The notes under the pieces were generated by a model. That model made no database searches. It was not told the DNA's origin and was given only the letters and a program-made list of their open reading frames with translations. A stretch of DNA of 64,000 nucleotides from Acidobacteriota bacterium. Lineage in GTDB: Bacteria; Acidobacteriota; Vicinamibacteria; Vicinamibacterales; UBA2999. The DNA is taken from positions 1 to 64,000 of the forward strand of contig CANIBQ010000001.1 of assembly GCA_947465645.1 (NCBI GenBank), read 5' to 3'. Made by a program: the position numbers and the translations under genes. Of the stretch, positions 7,295 to 15,161 are shown piece by piece; positions within the stretch are counted from its first letter, which is position 1, and each line of letters begins with the position of its first letter.

Positions 7295-8665
7295 ATGCAT
7301 ATGAGACGACGTGGAATGGTGGTCGTCGGGGCGTTCGTGCTCGCATTGTCGGGCCTCGCCATCCTCACCCTCGAGCCGCTGCTGGCCGCCGTCCGCCCGC
7401 CCAAGCTCCAGTACAACATGACGACGCTGCCCAACGGGCTGCGCGTGATCCTGTCGGAGGATCACTCGACCCCGATCGTGCATGTCCGTCTCGACTATCA
7501 CGTCGGATCGAAGAACGAGCGGCCGGGGCGCACCGGCTTCGCCCATCTCTTCGAGCACATGATGTTCAAGGGCTCCAGGAACGTCGAGCCCGAGTCGCAT
7601 ACCTCACTGATCTCGAGCGTCGGCGGACGCAGCAACGCGTATACGACCGAGGACATCACCGTGTTCTGGCAGACGCTGCCCGCGCACCACCTGCCGATGG
7701 TGCTGTGGATGGAAGCGGATCGGATGGCGACGCTGCGCATCGACGAGACGGCCTTCAAGCGCGAGCGCGAGGTGGTGAAGGAAGAGCGCCGGATGCGGAT
7801 CGAGAACCAGCCGTACGGGCGGCTCTCGGAGATCATCTACGACAACACGTTCTCGGCGCATCCCTACAAGCACCCGACGATTGGCAGCATGGCGGACCTC
7901 GAGTCCGCGTCGATCCAGGACGTGCGCGACTTCCACAACACCTATTACGTGCCGGAGAACGCCACGCTCACGGTGGTCGGCGACTTCGACACCCCGCAGG
8001 CGCTGCAACTGGTGACCCAGTACTTCGGCCGCGTGCCGAAGGCGGCCAAGCCGGTGCCGCGGGACCTCCCGAAAGAACCGGCGATGACGGCGGGCCGCCG
8101 GCTGACGATCGAGGAATCGTGGCCGCTTCCGGCGGTGGTGGTGGCGTACCACATCACCTACGACGGCCACCCGGACGCCTATCCGCTGCACATCACCTCG
8201 AAAATCCTGTCCGACGGCCAGAGCGCGCGGCTGCAGCGCGAGCTCGTCTACAACAAGCGCATCGCGCTCAGCGCATTCGGCAGCGGCAACATCACCGAGG
8301 ACCCGAACCTGTTCTTCGCCGTGGCGATCGTCCAGCCGGGGCAGACGCCGCTGGCCGCGGAGCAGGCGCTGATCGCCGAGTTCGACAAGTTGAAGACCGC
8401 CGGCGTCACGGCGCACGAGGTCCAGCGCGCCCAGAACCAGTTCGCCCGCGACTACATCGTCGGACGCGAGTCGAACGAGGACAAGGCGATGCACCTCTCG
8501 CATGCGGCGGTGATCCACAACGACATCACCACCGCCGACGGCGAGTTCGACATTTTCATGAAGGTGAGCCCGGCCGACGTCCAGCGCGTGGCGCGGACCT
8601 ATTTCACGGACACGAATCGGACGGTCCTCTACATCCTCCCCAGGGCGGCCGGGGGAGCACGCTGA
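7295..8665 (+). CDS. M16-family zinc metallopeptidase (catalytic partner)
   Basis: This 456-residue pitrilysin-type peptidase carries the inverted zinc motif HLFEH at residues 84-88, followed by the distal Glu in the KREREVVKEERRMR helix. The N-terminus is a signal peptide or membrane anchor. It contains the active M16 domain followed by an inactive M16C-like domain (LPAVVVAYHITYDG). Bacterial periplasmic M16 peptidases typically work as a pair with a non-catalytic partner, encoded here immediately downstream with a one-base stop/start overlap. The substrate is unknown. ATG at 7295 or 7301 are both possible starts. Confidence 0.9.
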   Translation: MHMRRRGMVVVGAFVLALSGLAILTLEPLLAAVRPPKLQYNMTTLPNGLRVILSEDHSTPIVHVRLDYHVGSKNERPGRTGFAHLFEHMMFKGSRNVEPESHTSLISSVGGRSNAYTTEDITVFWQTLPAHHLPMVLWMEADRMATLRIDETAFKREREVVKEERRMRIENQPYGRLSEIIYDNTFSAHPYKHPTIGSMADLESASIQDVRDFHNTYYVPENATLTVVGDFDTPQALQLVTQYFGRVPKAAKPVPRDLPKEPAMTAGRRLTIEESWPLPAVVVAYHITYDGHPDAYPLHITSKILSDGQSARLQRELVYNKRIALSAFGSGNITEDPNLFFAVAIVQPGQTPLAAEQALIAEFDKLKTAGVTAHEVQRAQNQFARDYIVGRESNEDKAMHLSHAAVIHNDITTADGEFDIFMKVSPADVQRVARTYFTDTNRTVLYILPRAAGGAR

Positions 8666-10938
8666 TGAGCAACGTCCAACGGCCAACTCCCAACTCCCAA
8701 ATCGTCCGGCGCGCGGTCCGTTGGGCGTTGGGAGTTGGCGTCTTGGGAGTTCTTCTGAGCGCGAGCGACGCGAGCGCGCAGCTGAAAGACTGGCCGTCAG
8801 AGCGGCCGCCGCGCCCGCTCGAGGCGCGCGAGGTCAAGTTCCCGCCCTACGAGGTGCGGACGCTGGCGAATGGCCTGCAGGTCATCGTGGTGCTGCACCA
8901 CGAGCAGCCCGCGGTGAGCATGCGCCTGCTGGTGCGCACCGGGTCGGTGCAGGATCCGCCCGGCAAGGTGGGAGTCGCCAGCCTGGCGGCGTCGCTGCTC
9001 GACCAGGGGACCACCACCAAGTCGGCCGAGCAGATCGCCGATCAGATTGACTTCATCGGCGGCGCGCTGGGGGCGGGGTCTGGCGCCGACCTGACGTTCG
9101 TCAACGCCGTCGCGATGAAGGACTCGTTCGGCGTGGTGCTCGAGCTGATCGCGGACGTGGCGCGCAACCCGGTGTTCGCGCCGATGGAGATCGATCGACA
9201 GAAGGAGCAGACGATCTCCTCGCTGCAGGTCAACGCCAACGACCCCGGCTACGTCGCCAACGTCGTGTTCGACCGGCTCGTCTACGGATTTCATCCCTAC
9301 GGCGTGCCGAACAGCGGGACGCCGGAGACGCTCGCCTCGATCACGCGGGACGACCTGCAGGCGTATCACCGCCGCCACTTCGTTCCCAACAACATGATTC
9401 TCGCGATCGTCGGCGACGTGACGAGCGCGGAGGCGTTCGCGGGCGCCGAGCGGGTGTTCGGCGGCTGGCCGCGGGGCGAGATCACCCCGGTCAAGCCGAT
9501 CGAGCCGCCGCCGCTGGCGCGCCGCGTCATCGTCATCGATAAGCCCGACGCGGTGCAGACCGAGATTCGCGTCGGCCAGCTCGCCATCCCGCGCAAGCAC
9601 CCCGACTACATGGCGTGGGATCTTGCGGTGAAAATCCTCGGCGGGGAGGGCGCGAACCGGCTCCACCGCGTGCTCCGGTCCGAGCGCGGCCTGACCTACG
9701 GCGCATCGGCGGATACCGAGGCGCGGAAGCAGTCGGGCGATTACGTCGCCGAGACGAACACCAGGACGGAGACGACCGGCGAGGCGCTGCGCCTGATGCT
9801 GGACGAGTTCTCCAAGCTGCCGCGCGATCGCGTGTTCGAGCGCGAACTGTCGGATGCCCAGGCCTACCTGGCGGGCAGCTTCCCGCTGACCATCGAGACC
9901 CCGAACGACATCGCCACGCAGGTGCTCAACGTCGTGTTCTACGAGCTGCCGGTCAGCGAGATCGGCACCTTTCGCGAACGCGTGCAGGCGGTGACCCCGG
10001 ACGACATCCAGCGGGTCGCCCGCCAGTACATCCGCCCGGATCGGCTGGCGATCGTGCTGGTCGGCAACGCGACCGCCTTCGTCCCCCAGCTGCGCCAGGT
10101 GGGCTTCTCGGATTTCGAGATCATTCCGATCGACCAGCTCGATCTCATGTCGGCGACGTTGCGAAAAGATCGCAAGGCAGCGGGCAACCAGGGTTTCCGC
10201 ATTCAGCGTGCGGCATATACGCAGGCGACCCCGCGATCATCAAGCGCGCCAAGCGTTCCGAACGGTCCGAACGATCCGAACGGTGTCGCGCTTCTGAAGC
10301 GCGTGGTTGATGCCAAGGGTGGCTTGGAGGCGCTGAAGAAAGTTCGGACTGTCGTGGCCGAGGCCGACACGACCTTCCAGATGGAGCAGGGGACGCTCAC
10401 GTCGACGACCAAGACCTACGTCGCCTACCCGGACAAATTCCGGGTTGACGCGACCGTCGGCAAGGATGCCGTCACCCAGGTGGTCAACGCCGGTGCTGCG
10501 TGGGTCAAGGATCCGTCAGGCGTGCGCGACGTGCCGGCGCAGATGCGTGACGAGTTCGCCGCCAGCGTTCGCCGCGACACGATCCCGATGCTGATCAACG
10601 CCGCGGAGGGCAGGCTCTCCGTGCGCCTCCTTCCTGAAGAGGGTCGCGATGGCCGTACCTTGAAGCTGCTGGAAGTCAGCGGCGCGGGATTTCCGGCCGT
10701 CAAGCTGTACGTCGATGCGGCGAATGTCATCACGCGGCAGTCGTTCTCGGCCGCCGGACCCGACGGCCGGGCGGTGCAGGGCGAGGAGGCGTTTTCCGAT
10801 TACCGTCTCATCGACGGCATCCAGGTCCCGTTCAAGGCCGAAGTGTCCCGCCTCGGCACGATGATCCTGGCGCGCACGCTCAAGAGCGTGACCCTCAACG
10901 GCACGCTCGACGACACGCTCTTCGCCCGCCCTCAGTAA
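8665..10938 (+). CDS. Non-catalytic M16-family protein fused to a LolA-like C-terminal domain
   Basis: This 757-residue protein has a signal peptide (residues 1 to about 39), two M16 domains (about 60-510), a low-complexity linker with PNGPNDPNG near residue 530, and a C-terminal domain from about 540 to 757 resembling lipoprotein-carrier or outer-membrane lipoprotein-sorting folds. The zinc motif is lost: the HLFEH position reads SLAASLLDQG. It is therefore the presumed structural partner of the M16 peptidase upstream. The ATG overlaps the preceding stop codon by one base. Oddly, the signal peptide is encoded by an inverted repeat (8681-8740). The fusion to a lipid-carrier-like domain is unusual and its role is unknown. 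Confidence 0.8.
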   Translation: MSNVQRPTPNSQIVRRAVRWALGVGVLGVLLSASDASAQLKDWPSERPPRPLEAREVKFPPYEVRTLANGLQVIVVLHHEQPAVSMRLLVRTGSVQDPPGKVGVASLAASLLDQGTTTKSAEQIADQIDFIGGALGAGSGADLTFVNAVAMKDSFGVVLELIADVARNPVFAPMEIDRQKEQTISSLQVNANDPGYVANVVFDRLVYGFHPYGVPNSGTPETLASITRDDLQAYHRRHFVPNNMILAIVGDVTSAEAFAGAERVFGGWPRGEITPVKPIEPPPLARRVIVIDKPDAVQTEIRVGQLAIPRKHPDYMAWDLAVKILGGEGANRLHRVLRSERGLTYGASADTEARKQSGDYVAETNTRTETTGEALRLMLDEFSKLPRDRVFERELSDAQAYLAGSFPLTIETPNDIATQVLNVVFYELPVSEIGTFRERVQAVTPDDIQRVARQYIRPDRLAIVLVGNATAFVPQLRQVGFSDFEIIPIDQLDLMSATLRKDRKAAGNQGFRIQRAAYTQATPRSSSAPSVPNGPNDPNGVALLKRVVDAKGGLEALKKVRTVVAEADTTFQMEQGTLTSTTKTYVAYPDKFRVDATVGKDAVTQVVNAGAAWVKDPSGVRDVPAQMRDEFAASVRRDTIPMLINAAEGRLSVRLLPEEGRDGRTLKLLEVSGAGFPAVKLYVDAANVITRQSFSAAGPDGRAVQGEEAFSDYRLIDGIQVPFKAEVSRLGTMILARTLKSVTLNGTLDDTLFARPQ
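8681..8740. repeat. AACTCCC-word inverted repeat inside a signal-peptide coding region
   Basis: Arms at 8681-8700 and 8721-8740 match at 18 of 20 positions when inverted, with a 20-nt loop. The words AACTCCC and GTTGGGAG are shared with the intergenic element at 19501-19569. The element encodes most of the n- and h-regions of the signal peptide of the protein starting at 8665. Confidence 0.85.
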
Positions 10939-10948
10939 TAGTGCGCTC

Positions 10949-12112
10949 ATGAGAGTGATGATGTCGTGCGGCGAAGCGTCTGGCGATCTGTACGCCGGGG
11001 CGCTGACGACGGAGCTCCGCAAGCGCCATCCCGCATCAGACATCTTCGGCTTCGGCGGCGACCGGATGAAACGAGCCGGCGCGCGCGTGATTGGCGACTT
11101 CGCCGGCCTCACGGTGACCGGCCTCACCGAGGCCCTGCGCGTCCTGCCGCGCTCCTACGCCATGCTCCGGCGCCTGGTGGACGCAGCCCGCGACACCAGG
11201 CCCGACGTCTTCGTCGCGATTGATTTCCCGGACTTCAACTTCCGCCTGATGGCGGCCCTCAGCAAACTCGGCATCCCCATCGTCTACTACGTGAGCCCGC
11301 AGCTCTGGGCGTGGCGTCCCGGGCGCATGCAGACGATGAAGCGATTCGTCGACAAGGTCCTGGTGATTTTTCCGTTCGAGGCGCCTCTCTACGAGGCTGC
11401 CGGAGTTCCCGTGGAGTTCGTCGGCCATCCGCTGGTGGATCTCGCCCAGGCAGGCCAGCCGCGCTCGTCCTTCCTGCGGGACCGGGGGCTCATCCCGGAC
11501 GCGCCGACCGTTGCGCTGTTGCCCGGGAGCCGTCCGAACGAGCTGCAGCGTATTGTGCCAGGGATCGTCGCGGCCATTCCGCTCATCAGGGCCCGCGTGC
11601 CAGACGCCCAGTTCGTCGTCGCCTGCGCGCCCACCGTCTCGGAAGGGCTGTTCACGCCGTTCCTGACCGGGCTCCACTTTGGGGACATGGGCGGCAGCCG
11701 GCCGGTGCTCGCCTACGATCGCACCGACGACGTGCTGGCGGCGTCGGACGTGGTGATTACCGCATCCGGAACGGCAACCGTGCAGGCCGCGCTGCACGAG
11801 CGCCCGATGGTGGTCGTGTACAAGCTGTCTCCGCTGACCTACCGCCTCGGCAAGCCGTTCCTGAACGTGGATACCTTCGCGATGCCGAACCTGGTGGCCG
11901 GGCGGCACGTCGTGCCGGAGCTGATCCAGGCTGACTTCACGCCTCAACGGGTTGCCGAGGAAGCCGTCGACTTCCTGACGGACCGGGAACGGCACGCGCG
12001 TACCCGCGAGGCGCTGCGGCGCGTGCGCGAAAAGCTGGGTGCCCCAGGTGCAAGCGGCCGCGCAGCCGACGCGGTACTCGAGGTCGCGCAGCGCGGCGCG
12101 AAAGCACCATGA
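10949..12112 (+). CDS. lpxB: Lipid-A-disaccharide synthase
   Basis: LpxB, a GT19 glycosyltransferase, joins UDP-2,3-diacylglucosamine to lipid X at the inner membrane. The 387-residue length is normal. Family motifs seen are MSCGEASGDLYAG at the N-terminus, FGFGGDRMKRAG, VAIDFPDFNFRLM, YYVSPQLWAWRPGR, LLPGSRPNEL and SGTATVQAALHERPMVVVYK, covering the donor-binding half. It starts 10 bp after the M16 gene and its stop overlaps the next start by four bases (ATGA), so it belongs to the same rightward transcription run. Confidence 0.95.
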   Translation: MRVMMSCGEASGDLYAGALTTELRKRHPASDIFGFGGDRMKRAGARVIGDFAGLTVTGLTEALRVLPRSYAMLRRLVDAARDTRPDVFVAIDFPDFNFRLMAALSKLGIPIVYYVSPQLWAWRPGRMQTMKRFVDKVLVIFPFEAPLYEAAGVPVEFVGHPLVDLAQAGQPRSSFLRDRGLIPDAPTVALLPGSRPNELQRIVPGIVAAIPLIRARVPDAQFVVACAPTVSEGLFTPFLTGLHFGDMGGSRPVLAYDRTDDVLAASDVVITASGTATVQAALHERPMVVVYKLSPLTYRLGKPFLNVDTFAMPNLVAGRHVVPELIQADFTPQRVAEEAVDFLTDRERHARTREALRRVREKLGAPGASGRAADAVLEVAQRGAKAP

Positions 12113-12669
12113 AGTCACAAGGCTCAAGGCGCAAGGCGCAAAGCCCAATGGGGCGCTCAATTGGATCTTGGATCTTGAGCCTTGTGCTTTGTGGCTTGTC
12201 CTTCGAGGTCGCCTCGGCGACCGTGCTCCTCCCCGCGGATTTCGAGACAGTGGTGACCGGATCGCCGCTGATCGTGCACGGCCGGGTGGTCGAGGTCAGG
12301 TCCGCACTGACCGGGCCCCGGCGCGCGATTGAAAGCGTCGTGACGTTGAGCGTGATCGAGTCGCTCAAGGGTAATCCCGGGGCAACCGTCGCGTTCAAGG
12401 TGCCCAACGGCCAGGTCGGCCGGTACCGCCGCATCCTCGTCGGCGCGCCGGAGTTCGAGGCGGGCGATGAAGTCGTCGTGTTCCTGCACGCCCGTGCGCC
12501 GGCGATGCCAACGTTGTTTGGCCTGAGCCAGGGCGTCTATCGCGTTGCCGGAGAGGGGGCGCGTCGAGTCGTCCGAGGCGACGGCGCGCGGGGCGATCGT
12601 GTCCGGCAACCCGTCGCCATCGACGCGTTCACGCGCGACGTGCGCGCGGTCATGGCCCGGGTCCGATGA
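12109..12669 (+). CDS. Secreted protein of unknown function
   Basis: A 186-residue protein. Residues 1-38 are a signal peptide with an unusually long basic n-region (KSQGSRRKAQ) ending at FEVASA. The mature part begins TVLLPADFETVVTGSPLIVH and contains the strand-rich GNPGATVAFKVPNGQVG and AGDEVVVFLHARAP, a small beta-sandwich-like pattern often found next to secreted matrixin-like proteases. It overlaps lpxB by four bases and the protease gene by four, so all three are coupled. The signal peptide is encoded by an inverted repeat. No enzymatic motif is visible. Confidence 0.65.
   Translation: MKSQGSRRKAQSPMGRSIGSWILSLVLCGLSFEVASATVLLPADFETVVTGSPLIVHGRVVEVRSALTGPRRAIESVVTLSVIESLKGNPGATVAFKVPNGQVGRYRRILVGAPEFEAGDEVVVFLHARAPAMPTLFGLSQGVYRVAGEGARRVVRGDGARGDRVRQPVAIDAFTRDVRAVMARVR
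12113..12200. repeat. CAAGGC-word inverted repeat inside a signal-peptide coding region
   Basis: Positions 12116-12128 and 12174-12186 are a perfect 13-nt inverted match. Further CAAGGC and CTTGTGC words lie outside it, and a CAATTGGA centre is shared with the element at 62515-62598. The repeat begins right after the lpxB stop codon and encodes the signal peptide of the next protein. Confidence 0.85.
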
Positions 12670-13658
12670 GAACCCTCGTCGCCGCACTGATCGCGCTGCT
12701 CGTCTTCCCGTACCAGGCCGACGCCTACCTGCAGTTCACGGTCAGCGTGAGGGGAGAGGCGACGACGGTGAAGTGGCAGCGGACGCCGGTGCGCTGGTTC
12801 GCGACCGATCGCGGCGTGCCCGGCGTGTCCGCGTCCGACTTCCAGGCTGCGGTCGCCCGCGCGTTCGGCTCGTGGCAGAGGGTGCCCACGGCGTCGATCG
12901 CGTTTGAGTTCGCCGGTTTCACCGGCGCCGAGCCGTTCGAGGACGACAACGTGTCGGTGCTCGGGTTCCAGGACGAGCCAGGCATGGAGCGGGTGCTCGG
13001 CGCCACCGGTTTCGTCATCGACACCTTGACCGGCGAGATCGTCGAGTCCGACATCTTCTTCAACTCAATCTTTCCGTGGTCCACGTCGCCGGCCGGCGAT
13101 CCGGCGCGGTTCGACCTCGAGTCGGTCGCGCTCCACGAGATCGGGCACTTCGTCGGCCTCGGGCATTCGGCGCTCGGGGAGACCGAGCTCCGGCCCGACG
13201 GGGGCCGCCGCGTGCTCGGTTCCGCCGCGGTCATGTTTCCGATCGCGTTTGGACGGGGCATCACGCTCGATCGCGAGCTCCAGCCGGACGACATCGCCGG
13301 CGTGTCCGACCTCTATCCCGACGGCAGCTTCCGGAGCGCCACCGGCGTGGCCCGCGGGCGCGTGCTGAAAAACGGCGCCGGCGTGCTCGGCGCGCACGTC
13401 GCCGCGTTCAACCAGGCCACCGGGGCGCTGATCGCGGGATTCACGCTGAATCGGGACGGCGAGTTTCAGATCGCCGGCCTGGCACCCGGCGCGCACGTCA
13501 TCCGCGTCGAGCCGCTGGACGACGCCGACACCGAGAGCTTTTTTGGCGCGCGCGACCCGGTGGACCTGAATTTCCAGGTGACCTTTCATGACCGGCTGTT
13601 CGTGGCCCCGGCGGGCGGGGTCGGCGAACGCTTCACCGTCACGGTCAGGCCGAAGTGA
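12666..13658 (+). CDS. Secreted matrixin-like (metzincin) zinc protease
   Basis: This 330-residue protein has a signal peptide ending at PYQADA. A catalytic domain carries HEIGHFVGLGH (His157, Glu158, His161, His167), the extended metzincin zinc site, followed by the Met-turn AVMFP. Upstream parts such as AFGSWQRVPTASIAFEF fit the matrixin N-terminal fold. After about residue 220 a carboxypeptidase-regulatory-like beta-sandwich follows (GRVLKNGAGVLGAHVAAFN). It is presumably secreted to the periplasm or outside. No pro-domain cysteine switch is evident. It overlaps both neighbours by four bases. Confidence 0.88.
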   Translation: MRTLVAALIALLVFPYQADAYLQFTVSVRGEATTVKWQRTPVRWFATDRGVPGVSASDFQAAVARAFGSWQRVPTASIAFEFAGFTGAEPFEDDNVSVLGFQDEPGMERVLGATGFVIDTLTGEIVESDIFFNSIFPWSTSPAGDPARFDLESVALHEIGHFVGLGHSALGETELRPDGGRRVLGSAAVMFPIAFGRGITLDRELQPDDIAGVSDLYPDGSFRSATGVARGRVLKNGAGVLGAHVAAFNQATGALIAGFTLNRDGEFQIAGLAPGAHVIRVEPLDDADTESFFGARDPVDLNFQVTFHDRLFVAPAGGVGERFTVTVRPK

Positions 13659-14347
13659 CCGCGCGGCTGCTGTGCGTATTGATGTACGTAGCGCTGTGCC
13701 TGTGGGCCGCTCCAGTCCACGCGCAGACCGCGGACCAGCGGCCGGTGCAACGGATCGAGGTCGATTTCGGCGCAGGGCTCCTCGGAGGCGCCGCCGCCGG
13801 ATCGGCGGACGCGAACCTTCGCGCAAACGACGCATCACCACGGCCGTTCCGGCTCTTTACGGCCGATTCGCGGTTCGCGTCAGCGGGCGCGTGGAGCGGG
13901 CGCGTCGGCTTCGCCCTGTCGCGCCGGTTCAGTATCGAGACCGGTGTGATGGTGTCGCATCCCGAGCTCAGGAGCTCGGTGAGCGCGGATTCGGAGGGTG
14001 CGCCTGCGCTGACGATCAGCGAGCGGATCGATCAGTATGTCTTCGAGGCCACTGTCCTCGTCCTGCTCGATGAAGCGCGGATCGGGAACCGGACCGTTCC
14101 ATTTGTCGCGGGGGGCGCGGGCTACCTGCGTCAACTGCACGAGGGGCAGACCGTGATCGAGCACGGCCAGGTCTTTCACCTGGGCGGCGGGCTAAAGCAT
14201 TGGCTGGTGGCGCGGGAGGGCGGTTTCATCAAGGCCGCAGGCGTGCGCGCCGACGCGCGGGTCTATCTCATGCTGTCCGGCATTTCTCTCGACGGCCGCC
14301 CCAGGCCGCATGCGGCGGCCTCGGGCAGCTTCTTCGTGGCCTTCTGA
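13655..14347 (+). CDS. Secreted, probable small outer-membrane beta-barrel protein
   Basis: A 230-residue protein starting at GTG with a signal peptide ending at APVHAQT. The mature part shows strand-like amphipathic segments (WSGRVGFALSRRFSIETGVM, VPFVAGGAGYLRQLHEG) typical of OmpA/OmpW-size barrels. It ends in GSFFVAF with a terminal Phe, the classic outer-membrane barrel signature. It overlaps the protease gene by four bases. Function unknown. Confidence 0.65.
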   Translation: MTARLLCVLMYVALCLWAAPVHAQTADQRPVQRIEVDFGAGLLGGAAAGSADANLRANDASPRPFRLFTADSRFASAGAWSGRVGFALSRRFSIETGVMVSHPELRSSVSADSEGAPALTISERIDQYVFEATVLVLLDEARIGNRTVPFVAGGAGYLRQLHEGQTVIEHGQVFHLGGGLKHWLVAREGGFIKAAGVRADARVYLMLSGISLDGRPRPHAAASGSFFVAF

Positions 14348-14375
14348 CAACTGACAACTGTTATACAGTCGCGCC

Positions 14376-15092
14376 GTGATTGCTTTCGAGCACGTCGACG
14401 CACATCGCGGCGAGCGGGAAGTGCTCCGGGACGTGACCTTCGAGGTGGCGGCAGGCGAAACGCTCGTGCTCGTGGGGCGCAGCGGGGCGGGGAAGAGTAC
14501 GGTTCTCAAACTGATCAACCGGATGCTCGAACCACACACCGGACGCGTGCTGGTGGACGGGCGCGACACACGAGAGTGGGATCCGACCACCCTGCGCCGG
14601 CGGACTGGCTACGTGCTGCAGGAGATTGGACTCTTTCCTCACATGAGCGTCGCGAACAATGTCGCGGTCGTGCCATCGCTCGAACGCTGGACACCCGACC
14701 GGATTCACGCGCGGACCGATGAGCTGTTGCGCCTGGTCGGCTTGCCGCCCGAGGAGTTCGCAGCCCGGTGGCCGGACCAGCTCTCGGGCGGCCAGCGCCA
14801 GCGCGTCGGCGTCGCGCGCGCGCTGGCGGCCGACCCGGCGGTGGTGTTGATGGACGAGCCCTTCGGCGCGCTCGATGCGGTCACGCGAGGGGAGCTCCAC
14901 GCCGAGTTCCGCCGCATCCAGCAGCAGGTGCGCAAGACGGTCGTCATGGTCACCCACGACATGCGCGAAGCGTTCTCGCTGGCGGACCGCATCGGCGTGC
15001 TCGACGACGGACGGCTTGTTGCCTTGGACACACCCACTGGTCTTCGCGCGTCGAGCGAGCCAGTCGTGCGGCGGCTTCTTGATGTTTGCTGA
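14376..15092 (+). CDS. Osmoprotectant/betaine ABC transporter ATP-binding protein
   Basis: This 238-residue ATPase has Walker A GRSGAGKST (about residues 34-42), signature LSGGQRQRVGVARAL, Walker B VVLMDEPFGALD and the switch His in MVTHDMREA. Sequence and partner point to the OpuCA/ProV-type quaternary-amine importer class, but it lacks the C-terminal CBS domains usual there, being about 130 residues shorter. The start is GTG. The fused permease/binding-protein gene follows 69 bp downstream, separated by a folded repeat. Confidence 0.88.
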   Translation: MIAFEHVDAHRGEREVLRDVTFEVAAGETLVLVGRSGAGKSTVLKLINRMLEPHTGRVLVDGRDTREWDPTTLRRRTGYVLQEIGLFPHMSVANNVAVVPSLERWTPDRIHARTDELLRLVGLPPEEFAARWPDQLSGGQRQRVGVARALAADPAVVLMDEPFGALDAVTRGELHAEFRRIQQQVRKTVVMVTHDMREAFSLADRIGVLDDGRLVALDTPTGLRASSEPVVRRLLDVC

Positions 15093-15108
15093 CGCGGTTC
15101 CGTCGTAC

Positions 15109-15161
15109 GTGGGGCAAGCCTTGTCAGGCTTGCCCGGCGAACCCGACAGGGTTCGCCCCAC
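15109..15161. repeat. Three-way-junction repeat between ABC genes
   Basis: An outer stem GTGGGGC/GCCCCAC (15109-15115 with 15155-15161) encloses two small hairpins: GCAAGCC/GGCTTGC (15114-15120, 15127-15133) and CGAACCC/GGGTTCG (15139-15145, 15149-15155). The start codon of the permease follows immediately. It looks like a REP-type dispersed element and could affect translation of the downstream gene. Confidence 0.75.

Noticed and set aside
10240..10293. AAGCGCG/CGCGCTT arms around the CCGAACGG repeats in the M16 linker as another palindromic element
   Set aside because: Arms are only 7 nt and the inner words are direct, not inverted; too weak to claim.
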